From the NCBI RefSeq assembly GCF_007714205.1, contig NZ_VMQU01000044.1:1-39632 (forward strand): a DNA stretch of 39,632 nucleotides, in the 5' to 3' direction. How positions within the stretch are numbered: position 1 is the first letter of the stretch; each line of letters starts with the position of its first letter. Shown here one piece after another: positions 14,886-22,283 of the stretch. A program made the translations under genes and the position numbers. The notes under the pieces are model-generated. The model worked only from the letters and a program-made list of their open reading frames with translations. It was not told the origin of the DNA and made no database searches. The DNA comes from Mycobacterium helveticum. GTDB taxonomy: Bacteria; Actinomycetota; Actinomycetes; Mycobacteriales; Mycobacteriaceae.

Positions 14886-14891
14886 TACGGT
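14886..14891 (+). promoter_or_regulatory. Putative -10 box before the alpha/beta-hydrolase gene
   Basis: TACGGT fits TANNNT and lies 8 bases before ATG 14900 in the 70-base divergent region. No Shine-Dalgarno is seen, so a leaderless transcript is likely. Confidence 0.35.
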
Positions 14892-14899
14892 TGGCGAAC

Positions 14900-15748
14900 A
14901 TGACGCAGCCAACCATCAGTGCCAGGGGCATGGACTTCACCGTGCGGCGGGCCGGGCAAGCCGGCGAGCCGGTGCTGCTGCTGCACGGCTTCCCGGAAAC
15001 CTCCGCCATGTGGGCCGGCGTGATGGCGGCGTTGGCCGGCGCGGGCTATCGGTGCGCTGCCCCGGACCAACGGGGCTACAGCCCGGGGGCGCGGCCCCGC
15101 GAGGTGGAGTCCTACCGGCACGAGGAGCTGGTCGGCGACGTCGTGGCGGTCGCGGACGCTCTGGGCTTCGGCCGGTTTCACCTGGTGGCCCATGATTGGG
15201 GGGCGGCGATCGCCTGGCTCGTCGCGATCGCCGCGCCGTCGCGCCTGGCGTCGCTCACCGTGTTGTCGATTCCGCACTATCACGCCTTCGCGGAGGGGAC
15301 CTGGACCGACCCCGCCGTCGAGGACTACCGCAACTTCCTGGCCTTGGTCCTCGCGCCGGACGGGGCGGCCGAGCGCGTGCTCGGGCAGGATCACCTCGCG
15401 GTTTTCCGCGCGCTGCTGACCGGGCACAGCGCCGCGGAACAGGAGCAGCTGGTCGCGGTGCTCGACCAGCCCGGAGCGTTGTCGGCTGCGCTTGCCTGGT
15501 ACCGGGCTTCCGACGGGCACCGACGGATCTTGTCGGCCGCTCCGGAGCCGGTGACGGTGCCCACCCTGCTGATCATGGGCCGCGACGAGCCCTATGCCGG
15601 GCCGCTGGCTGTCGCCCTGGGGGAGAAGATCCCGATCGCCGACTACCGGCGCGTCGACCTCGACGCCGGGCATTGGCTGGTGCAGGAACGTCCCGCCGAG
15701 GTCACGCAGGCGATCGTCGACCAGCTGCGCCGCTATCCGATTTCCTGA
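14900..15748 (+). CDS. Alpha/beta-fold hydrolase, epoxide-hydrolase-like
   Basis: 282 residues from ATG 14900. It has HGFP (29-32), the nucleophile Asp99 in VAHDWGAAIAW, an acidic residue in GRDEPYAG and the catalytic His in DAGHWLVQERP (about 262). The Asp nucleophile puts it with epoxide hydrolases and haloalkane dehalogenases, not esterases, although its cap domain is shorter than that of the convergent-side epoxide hydrolase at 11222-12211. A C-C bond hydrolase role would normally need Ser and is therefore unlikely. It heads the plus-strand unit with the cupin (126 bases on) and P450. The frame is open upstream without conserved residues, so ATG 14900 was chosen from the protein pattern. 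Confidence 0.85.
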   Translation: MTQPTISARGMDFTVRRAGQAGEPVLLLHGFPETSAMWAGVMAALAGAGYRCAAPDQRGYSPGARPREVESYRHEELVGDVVAVADALGFGRFHLVAHDWGAAIAWLVAIAAPSRLASLTVLSIPHYHAFAEGTWTDPAVEDYRNFLALVLAPDGAAERVLGQDHLAVFRALLTGHSAAEQEQLVAVLDQPGALSAALAWYRASDGHRRILSAAPEPVTVPTLLIMGRDEPYAGPLAVALGEKIPIADYRRVDLDAGHWLVQERPAEVTQAIVDQLRRYPIS

Positions 15749-15873
15749 CCGGCCCGACCCCGAACCTCCGCGCCCGATTGACCATCCCGCAATTAGGTGT
15801 TGTGTATTTCGTGAATCGTGTTCCATACTTGGGCTCGGTGGTTTCGCTCGATCGCTCCGGGAAAGGCATCTCC

Positions 15874-16329
15874 ATGACGATGGCCGACGTGCCGACCGCC
15901 GTGCACATCGGCGCCGACGAGCTGCCGTTCGTCGACCTCGGTGACGGCTCCAAGCTGAAGGTGATCCAGGTCAAAGAGGCCGAGGGCCTCTGGATCGTGG
16001 AAAACGTCTTCCGGGCCGGCTACGAAGTGCAACGCCACAAACACACGGGACCGGTTTATGCGTACACCACAACGGGGGCGTGGAAGTACAAGGAGTACAG
16101 CTACGTCAACCGCGCGGGCTCATTCCTGTACGAACCGGCCGGTTCGGTCCACACCCTGCAGGTCCTCGAGGACGACACCGGTGTCTGGTTCCAGATCTAT
16201 GGCGCGAACCTGAACCTCGACGCGGACGGCAACATCGAGAGCATCCTGGACGCCTCCAACGTTCTGGCGACCTATCTTGCGCTGTGCGAGGCGGCCGGGC
16301 TGCCCCGACCCAACGTCCTGACCGGCTGA
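15874..16329 (+). CDS. Cupin, 2,4'-dihydroxyacetophenone dioxygenase-like
   Basis: 151 residues in one cupin barrel. The metal ligands appear as His55 and His57 in RHKHTGPVYAY, an acidic residue near KYKEYS, and His93 in EPAGSVHTLQV. The order and the surrounding residues resemble 2,4'-dihydroxyacetophenone dioxygenase, a single-iron enzyme that cleaves a side-chain C-C bond next to a ketone, and related ChrR-like cupins. The substrate here is unknown. The gene is three bases upstream of the P450 GTG, so the two are made together, and a P450 hydroxylation followed by oxidative cleavage is a reasonable inference. Confidence 0.78.
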   Translation: MTMADVPTAVHIGADELPFVDLGDGSKLKVIQVKEAEGLWIVENVFRAGYEVQRHKHTGPVYAYTTTGAWKYKEYSYVNRAGSFLYEPAGSVHTLQVLEDDTGVWFQIYGANLNLDADGNIESILDASNVLATYLALCEAAGLPRPNVLTG

Positions 16330-16332
16330 ACC

Positions 16333-17547
16333 GTGACCAGCACCGCAGCGGGCCCCGCGGACCTGGCCAACCCCGACACCTTCGTCCGTGGTGTGCCGCA
16401 CGAGGCGCTGGCGCAGTTACGGCGCACCGAGCCCGTGCACTGGCAGCCCATGGAGCGCGAGGAAGGCTTCTGGGCGGTGTTGCGCCACGCCGACGTCGTC
16501 CGGGTCGCCCGCCACCCCGAGATCTTCTCGTCCCATCACGGGGGCGTCGTCGTCGAGGACCCGGCGCCGGACACGCTGGCACGGATGCGCAGCATGCTGC
16601 TGGCCATGGACCCGCCCCGGCACACGACCCATCGCGCACCGCTGTCACCGCACTTCCGGCCGCGGGCGATTGCGCGCCTGGAAAGCCGGGTGCGCGACAT
16701 CTGTCGCGGCATCATGGCCGAGGCTCGCGAAAAGCGGGACGTGGAGTTCGTCCACGACGTGGCCGCGAACCTGCCCACGCACGTGATCGGCGAGTATTTC
16801 GGCCTGCCGCGCCGCGATTGGGACTACCTGCAAACGTTGGCGCAGCGCAACACGTCCAGCCAGGATCCGGATTTGGGCGCCCCGGAGGCGGGCAACGCCA
16901 CCGGCGGAGTCGAGATGGCCGCCTACGCCGTCGAGTTCGCGGCCGCTCGTCGCCGTGGCGCTCCCGCCGACGACCTGACCAGCGCGATCCTGCACGCGGA
17001 CTTCGGCGGCCAGCCGATGAGCGATCTCGATTTCGGCGGATTCTTCGTGCAACTCGTCACCGCGGGTTTCGACACGACGAAGGGCATGCTTTCCTCCGGG
17101 CTGCTCACTCTGCTCCGGCATCCGGACCAGCTGGCCGAGTTGCGGGCCGACCCGTCGCTGCTGCCCGGCGCCGTCGAGGAGATCATCCGCTACGACAATC
17201 CGCTCCACTATTTCCGGCGCACCGCGCTCGTCGACACCGAACTCGCCGGCACCCGCATCGCCGCCGGCGACAAGGTGGCGATGTACTACACGTCGGCAAA
17301 CCGGGATGAAGCGGTCTTCGCCGACCCGCAGGCCTTCGACATCCACCGCCGCCCCAATCCTCATCTGTCTTTCGGCTTCGCGAGCCACTACTGCCTCGGC
17401 GTGCACCTGGCCAGGCTCGAGGCCAGGGTGTTCTTTCGGGAACTGCTGGAGTCGTTCTCCGTCATCGAGCTCATCGGTGAGCCGGTCCGGGTGCGCTCGA
17501 ACCTGAACAACTCGTTGAAGCACCTCCCCATCCGGCTGAGCGCCTGA
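16333..17547 (+). CDS. Cytochrome P450, CYP124/125/142-like
   Basis: 404 residues from GTG 16333. The I-helix has the normal TAGFDTTKG (243-251), the K-helix ExxR is EEIIR, and the haem loop is FGFASHYCLGVHLAR (347-361, axial Cys354). The second glycine of the usual FGxGxH pattern is Ala here, a mild variation. The overall pattern (LRRTEPVHW, EEGFWAVLRHADV, NPLHYFRRTA) is like actinobacterial P450s that hydroxylate lipids, sterols or terpenes. Redox partners are not encoded nearby. It ends the plus-strand unit of the divergent cluster. A decayed close relative lies at 9619-9745. Confidence 0.92.
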   Translation: MTSTAAGPADLANPDTFVRGVPHEALAQLRRTEPVHWQPMEREEGFWAVLRHADVVRVARHPEIFSSHHGGVVVEDPAPDTLARMRSMLLAMDPPRHTTHRAPLSPHFRPRAIARLESRVRDICRGIMAEAREKRDVEFVHDVAANLPTHVIGEYFGLPRRDWDYLQTLAQRNTSSQDPDLGAPEAGNATGGVEMAAYAVEFAAARRRGAPADDLTSAILHADFGGQPMSDLDFGGFFVQLVTAGFDTTKGMLSSGLLTLLRHPDQLAELRADPSLLPGAVEEIIRYDNPLHYFRRTALVDTELAGTRIAAGDKVAMYYTSANRDEAVFADPQAFDIHRRPNPHLSFGFASHYCLGVHLARLEARVFFRELLESFSVIELIGEPVRVRSNLNNSLKHLPIRLSA

Positions 17548-17802
17548 GGACGTCGATGCCCGGCCGTGAGCCGCGCTCGGGGCGGCGACGGGCGCGCCGG
17601 TGACGTCGTGATCACCATGGGCTGCGGTGACGGCGGCACGCTTCACCATCTCGGCATCGAGGCGGCATCGGCGGACGCGGTGCGCGAGGAGATCGCCACC
17701 ACCTGCTGCTACGCCGGGCAGGACGCACGCGTCTGATCGCGACCGCCGATCTGGGAGACTGGGAGCCGGCCGGGTTTGTCCAGCGTGGAAGGGGAACGGT
17801 TG
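17548..17802. other. Short gap with a possible arsenate-reductase scrap
   Basis: Between 17599 and 17640 the plus strand can be read as GDVVITMGCGD, which resembles a segment of ArsC-type arsenate reductases. The rest does not match. It is probably a gene scrap, at low confidence. The chloride exchanger ribosome site lies at the right end. Confidence 0.35.
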
Positions 17803-19137
17803 ATGACCGCGCCGACGGCAGGCCCCGACCAGCCCGACGATTCGATGCGGGGCTCCCTGCTCATCTGTGTCGTCGCGACCGTCGCGGGGGTGGCCATCGG
17901 GTTCATCGGAGGCGCTTTCCGCTGGTGCCTGAAGGCCGCCGAGCACCTGCGCGTCGACTTCGTGGACTGGGCCCACCGGCTGCCCGGCCCGGGCTGGCTG
18001 CTCCCGCTGGCCGCCGCCGCGGCCGGCGCCACCCTGGCCGCGCTGGTCGTGCGGTGGGAGCCGCTGGCCGCCGGCAGCGGGATCCAGCACGTCGAGGCGG
18101 TCTTCCGGGGCGACGCCCGGCCACCCCTGATCCGTTTGCTGCCCGCGAAGTTCGTCGGCGGCCTGCTGGCGATCGGTTCCGGGCTGGTGCTGGGCCGCGA
18201 GGGCCCGACGGTGCACATGGGCGCGGCAATCGGCGCCGAGACCGCGCGCCGGGCCCGGCTGCCCGACGCCGAGGTCAGGATGATGCAGACGGCGCTGGGC
18301 GGGGCGGGACTCGCGGTCGCCTTCAACGCCCCCATCGGCGGCACCCTTTTCACCCTCGAAGAGGTGACGAAGTCGTTCCGGGTGAAGACCGTGCTGGCCA
18401 CGCTCATCGGGGCGTCGGCCGCCGTCGGGTGCTCCCGGCTCGTCCTGGGCAACCACCCCGACTTCCAGGTCGCACCGACCGGGGCCCCCAACCTGGTGTG
18501 GTTGCCGCTCTTCATCGCCTTCGGCCTGCTGACCGGAGCCCTGGGGGCCGCCTACAACCGGCTGGTGCTGTGGTTCGTCGACCACGTCGCCGCGCTGGGC
18601 CGGGTCCCCGCGCCCGCGAAGGCGGCGCTGATCGGCGCGGTCATCGGGCTGGCGATGTTCGTGCATCCGCTGACGGTGGGCGGCGGCGACCCCGTGAGCC
18701 AACTGATCCTCGGCGGGCACCACATCCTGCTCTCCGTGGTCATCGGCTACCTCGTGGTGCGGCTCGTCGCGGGCCCGCTGTCCTACTCGGCCGCCGTGCC
18801 GGGTGGGCTGTTCGCGCCGCTGCTGGCGGTGGGTGCGCTGTGGGGGCTGGCGTTCGTCGGGGTTTTCAACCTGATGTGGCCGACGAACGCGTCGTCGCTG
18901 GCGATTCCGATGGCGCTGGTGGGAATGGCGGCGTTCTTCGGGGCCACCGTCCGGGCGCCCGTCACCGGGATGGTGATCGTCGTGGAGATGACGGCCACGA
19001 CGACGGTGATCGTGCCGATGATGGCTGCGACCGCGGCGGCGGTCCTCGCCGCGTATCTGGTGAGATCGCCGCCGATCTACGACAGCCTGCGCGAGCGCAT
19101 GGCCGTTGCGGCCGTCATAGAAGACGGTCGCGGTTAG
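17803..19137 (+). CDS. ClC-family H+/Cl- exchange transporter
   Basis: 444 residues, many hydrophobic segments. All ClC signatures are present: GSGIQ (91-95), GREGPT (131-136, gating Glu133), AFNAPIGGTLFTLEE (173-187) with the inner proton-pathway Glu187, and PGGLFAPLLAVGALWG for the chloride filter. Presence of both glutamates suggests proton-coupled exchange rather than a channel. It should sit in the inner membrane as a homodimer and move chloride out of the cell against protons, as in acid resistance. The start ATG 17803 is preceded by GGAAGGGGAACGG. A TTG at 17776 is a less likely start. It converges with and slightly overlaps the IclR gene stop. It lacks the C-terminal CBS domains of larger relatives. 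Confidence 0.93.
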   Translation: MTAPTAGPDQPDDSMRGSLLICVVATVAGVAIGFIGGAFRWCLKAAEHLRVDFVDWAHRLPGPGWLLPLAAAAAGATLAALVVRWEPLAAGSGIQHVEAVFRGDARPPLIRLLPAKFVGGLLAIGSGLVLGREGPTVHMGAAIGAETARRARLPDAEVRMMQTALGGAGLAVAFNAPIGGTLFTLEEVTKSFRVKTVLATLIGASAAVGCSRLVLGNHPDFQVAPTGAPNLVWLPLFIAFGLLTGALGAAYNRLVLWFVDHVAALGRVPAPAKAALIGAVIGLAMFVHPLTVGGGDPVSQLILGGHHILLSVVIGYLVVRLVAGPLSYSAAVPGGLFAPLLAVGALWGLAFVGVFNLMWPTNASSLAIPMALVGMAAFFGATVRAPVTGMVIVVEMTATTTVIVPMMAATAAAVLAAYLVRSPPIYDSLRERMAVAAVIEDGRG

Positions 19138-19943
19138 CAGGCCCGGTCGGTCCAGCCCAGCCGGCGGCTGACGCTGTCGGCGGCCGCGATCGTCCGCCGC
19201 GCGACCTCCGCGAAGGCGGAGGCCTCGAGTCGGTAGGCGGGCCCGGACACGCTCAGCGCCGCGGCGATCTGGCCGTTGGCGTCATACACCGGCGCGGCCA
19301 CGGCGTTGAGCCCGATCTCGAGTTCCTCACGCGCGCCGGCCCATCCGGCGCGTCGCGCGGCGGCGAGTTCGGCTTCCAGGGCGTCGATGCTCACGATCGT
19401 GTTGTCGGTGAAGGCCTCCAGCGTGGGGCCGAGCCGCTCGCGCACCTCGTCGGCGTCCAGCGCGGCGAGCAGCACCTTGCCCGCCGACGTGGCGTGTGCC
19501 GGGCAGGTCTGGCCGACCCAGGTCTGCAGCGCGATCACGGCGATGCTGACGGCTTCGGCGATGTTGACGATCCGGTTCTCGTCCAGGACAGCCAGATTCG
19601 CCGTTTCACCGACCTCGGCCGCCAGCGCGTCGCAGGCGTCCTGGCTGAGCTTGACCAGATCCAGATGCCCGCTGCGCGAGCGCGCCAGCCGCGACACCGC
19701 GATGCCGAGCTGGTATTTGCCGCGTTCGGAGAGCTGTTCGACGTAGCCGCGCGACTCCAGCGCCGCGATCAGCCGGGACGCCGTCGACTTGTGCACGCCG
19801 AGCTCGTCGGCGATCTCGGTGACCCCGCCCTTGCCCAGGTCCGCGAGCAGTTCGAGCACCAGCAGGGCCCGATCGACCGATTGCACCGCGGGGCCCGGGT
19901 CGGAGCGGCCGGCGGGGGCATCTCCGTTGTCGCCGCTCGCCAT
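19134..19943 (-). CDS. IclR-family transcriptional regulator
   Basis: 269 residues. The N-terminal winged helix-turn-helix (about 22-80; GGVTEIADELGVHKSTASRLIAAL) and the C-terminal IclR effector-binding domain (about 95-260; TCPAHATSAGKVLLA and GLNAVAAPVYDANGQIAAALSVSGP) are clear. It follows the Rieske oxygenase gene by 37 bases on the same strand and has its own TAAGCT -10 box (19952-19957), so it can be transcribed with the betaine genes or alone. It is the likely regulator of this operon. The tandem palindromes at 24768-24808 are candidate binding sites. The effector would be a methylated glycine or a downstream metabolite, which is inference. Confidence 0.92.
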   Translation of the reverse strand: MASGDNGDAPAGRSDPGPAVQSVDRALLVLELLADLGKGGVTEIADELGVHKSTASRLIAALESRGYVEQLSERGKYQLGIAVSRLARSRSGHLDLVKLSQDACDALAAEVGETANLAVLDENRIVNIAEAVSIAVIALQTWVGQTCPAHATSAGKVLLAALDADEVRERLGPTLEAFTDNTIVSIDALEAELAAARRAGWAGAREELEIGLNAVAAPVYDANGQIAAALSVSGPAYRLEASAFAEVARRTIAAADSVSRRLGWTDRAC

Positions 19944-19951
19944 GACGACCG

Positions 19952-19957
19952 AGCTTA
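19952..19957 (-). promoter_or_regulatory. Putative leaderless -10 box of the IclR gene
   Basis: Minus-strand TAAGCT lies 8 bases before ATG 19943, fitting TANNNT, with no Shine-Dalgarno between. Confidence 0.35.
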
Positions 19958-19980
19958 TACCGGTGTTCAGCGGGACCCGC

Positions 19981-21132
19981 TCACCTCGGCGCGATGGGCG
20001 CGCCGAGGCGCGAGACCACCCACCGATGGAATTCGGCGATGTGGTGTTCGGCGGGCACCAGGACGCCGCCGGCCCGGTAGGCGCGCGAGGACATCGCCGG
20101 CTGAGTCCGCCGGCAGGCATCGAAGTCCTGCTCGTTGACCCGGTGGAACAGCTCGGCCGAACGAGACAGGTCGGCCGTGGCCGCCACGTCCGGGGCGTAC
20201 AGCCAGTCGCATTCGACGACGGTGCGATCGGGGGCCAGCGGAAACATCCGGTGGAAGATGACATGGTCGGGCACCAGGTTGATGAACACCGTCGGCTTGA
20301 CGGTGATCGCGAAGTAGCGTCGCTCCTGGCCGGTGCCGACCCCGGGCAGGCTGGGGAACCCCGGGCTGCCGTCGACCGTGAAACCGTCGACGCCCGAACC
20401 GAACTCGGCGCCGTGTCCCACCGACGACTGCGCGGCGCGACCCCCCGCGAACTCGGGCAGCAGCCTGGTCAGCTCGGGGTGGATGGTGGCGCAGTGGTAG
20501 CACTCCATGAAGTTCTCGACGATCAGCTTCCAGTTGGCCGCCACGTCGTAGCTGACGCGGTGCCCCACCTGCAGGGTGTCGATCCGGTAGGCGTCGATGG
20601 CCCGCGGGTCGCCGAGCCGGTGCGCGGCCGCGCCGACGACGTCGTCCTCGAACGACGGCGGGTCCTCGGCCAGGCAGACCCAGGCGTACCCGAGCCATTC
20701 GCGCAGCGCCACCGCAACCAGGCCGTAGTCGCGGCGGTCGATGCCCGCGCCGCCCTCCTCGGTCAGCGCGCTGAGATTGGGTGCGGCCACCAGCGTGCCG
20801 TCCAACCCGTAGGTCCACGAGTGGTAGGGGCAGCGCAGGTTGCGGCGGACCCGGCCCTCGGGTTGCGTGCACAACAGCGCGCCGCGGTGCCGGCACACGT
20901 TGAGGAAGGCGCGCAGCATCCGGTCGCGGCCGCGCACCACGAGCACGCTTTCCCGGCCCACCTGGACTTTCTTGAACTGACCCGGCTCGCCGACGTCGCC
21001 GGCGCGCACGGCGCAGAACCACATGCTCTCGAACACGTGCCGCTGTTCGGCGGCGAAGACGGCCGCGCTGGTGTAGTAGTCGCCGCCCAGGGTCGGCAGC
21101 AGCGCCGGCGACGGCCGTCCGGTGGTCGTCAT
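19981..21132 (-). CDS. Rieske non-haem iron oxygenase, glycine-betaine demethylase-like (GbcA family)
   Basis: 383 residues. The Rieske [2Fe-2S] ligands are Cys80/His82 and Cys101/His104 (CRHRG ... CPYHSW). The mononuclear iron site is in [15 protein letters not shown] (His213, His218), with Asn207/Glu210 nearby in the usual electron-bridging position. The overall pattern matches alpha subunits that demethylate quaternary amines, such as glycine-betaine monooxygenase and stachydrine demethylase. It should convert glycine betaine to dimethylglycine and formaldehyde. A reductase (GbcB-like) is not found in the window, so it must borrow one. It overlaps the oxidase gene upstream by four bases (ATGA), third in the betaine operon. 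Confidence 0.87.
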   Translation of the reverse strand: MTTTGRPSPALLPTLGGDYYTSAAVFAAEQRHVFESMWFCAVRAGDVGEPGQFKKVQVGRESVLVVRGRDRMLRAFLNVCRHRGALLCTQPEGRVRRNLRCPYHSWTYGLDGTLVAAPNLSALTEEGGAGIDRRDYGLVAVALREWLGYAWVCLAEDPPSFEDDVVGAAAHRLGDPRAIDAYRIDTLQVGHRVSYDVAANWKLIVENFMECYHCATIHPELTRLLPEFAGGRAAQSSVGHGAEFGSGVDGFTVDGSPGFPSLPGVGTGQERRYFAITVKPTVFINLVPDHVIFHRMFPLAPDRTVVECDWLYAPDVAATADLSRSAELFHRVNEQDFDACRRTQPAMSSRAYRAGGVLVPAEHHIAEFHRWVVSRLGAPIAPR

Positions 21133-22277
21133 CGGGTCACCGGTCTCTGCGGGTCGAACAACGAGATGGGGTGGGCGGTGACGCCCTCGATGCACAGGTC
21201 GGCGAGGATCTCCCCGACCACGGGCACGAACTTGAAGCCGTGCCCCGAAAACCCATACGCCACAGTGACATTGGCGTATCCCGGGTGGCGGGCGATGACG
21301 AAGTGCTGGTCGGGGGTGTTGGAGTACATGCAGGTCGCTGTGTGCCGGCACCCGCCGGCCAGCGCCGGCAACAACTCGGTGACCCGCGCCCTCATCTCGT
21401 CGATCTCCCGCGGGCGCACCACCCGGTCGATGGTCTCCGGCGTGCAGGCGAGGCCCTTGCGGAAGAAGGCGACCTTCACACCGCCGCGTGGCCCGTCGAT
21501 TGCCGGGAAGCCGTATATCTGTGCACCGGAATAGTTTTCGCTGATGAAGATCGGATGGTCGGCGAACGCGGCGGCGCCGCCGATCGGGTCCAGCCAGTAC
21601 ATCACCTGACGTTCCACCGTGATCGGGACCCCGAGCTCGGCCAGCAGCTGCGGCGCCCAGGCGCCGGGGCAGATCACCAGCCGGCCGGCCGTGTAGGACC
21701 CGCGGGGGGTCCTCACCCGCACGCCGTCGCGGGTCTGGCTCCACTCGAGCACCGGCTCGTCGAATCGCAGTGTGGCCCCCGCGCGGTCGGCGAGGTCGAG
21801 GTGCGCGCGCACCGTCAGCTCGGGGCGGGCGAACCCGGCCTTGGCCTCGTAGAGCGCGATGTCGCCCGGGTGGGGCGTGAAGTGGGGGAACCGCGCGGTG
21901 ATCTCGGCGGCGTCGAGCACCTCGTGCGCCAGCCCCCACCGGCGGCCGGCCAGCACGCTGCCCGCGACGGTCCGGCAGTCCGGCGGCCCGACGAACAGTC
22001 CCCCGGTGAGCCGGTACACCTCGCGCTGGGCGTCGACGGCCAGCTTGTCCCAGAGCTCATAGGCGCGCAGCAGCAGCGGCACATAGCCGGGGTCCTCGAA
22101 GTAGGACTGGCGGATGATGCGCGAGCCGCCGTGGCTGGAGCCCCTGGCGTGCGCCGGTTGGTGGCGCTCCAGGCCGAGGACCCGGTGCCCGCGGGCGGCG
22201 ACGTGGTAGGCGGCCGCGCTTCCCATGCCGCCGAGTCCGACGACGATGACGTCGTAAGCCGTTGTGGTCGTGGTCAT
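21129..22277 (-). CDS. Monomeric sarcosine oxidase / N-methyltryptophan oxidase-like FAD enzyme
   Basis: 382 residues. It starts with a dinucleotide-binding motif [14 protein letters not shown] and has the [23 protein letters not shown] signature of the MSOX/MTOX family, together with a C-terminal [18 protein letters not shown], whose Cys is where the family attaches FAD covalently. It should oxidatively demethylate sarcosine to glycine, releasing formaldehyde and hydrogen peroxide. It is second in the operon, between the dimethylglycine oxidase (6 bases downstream of its stop) and the Rieske enzyme. N-methyl-amino-acid specificity cannot be read directly, but the neighbours argue for sarcosine. 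Confidence 0.88.
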   Translation of the reverse strand: MTTTTTAYDVIVVGLGGMGSAAAYHVAARGHRVLGLERHQPAHARGSSHGGSRIIRQSYFEDPGYVPLLLRAYELWDKLAVDAQREVYRLTGGLFVGPPDCRTVAGSVLAGRRWGLAHEVLDAAEITARFPHFTPHPGDIALYEAKAGFARPELTVRAHLDLADRAGATLRFDEPVLEWSQTRDGVRVRTPRGSYTAGRLVICPGAWAPQLLAELGVPITVERQVMYWLDPIGGAAAFADHPIFISENYSGAQIYGFPAIDGPRGGVKVAFFRKGLACTPETIDRVVRPREIDEMRARVTELLPALAGGCRHTATCMYSNTPDQHFVIARHPGYANVTVAYGFSGHGFKFVPVVGEILADLCIEGVTAHPISLFDPQRPVTR

Positions 22278-22283
22278 GTCGGC

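Noticed and set aside
16080..17309. Long alternative plus-strand frame over the cupin and P450
   Set aside because: It is out of frame with both and has the Arg-rich composition of a GC-rich shadow frame.
17599..17756. Arsenate reductase gene
   Set aside because: Only about ten residues (GDVVITMGCGD) match; the catalytic N-terminal part is missing. It is kept only as a possible scrap.
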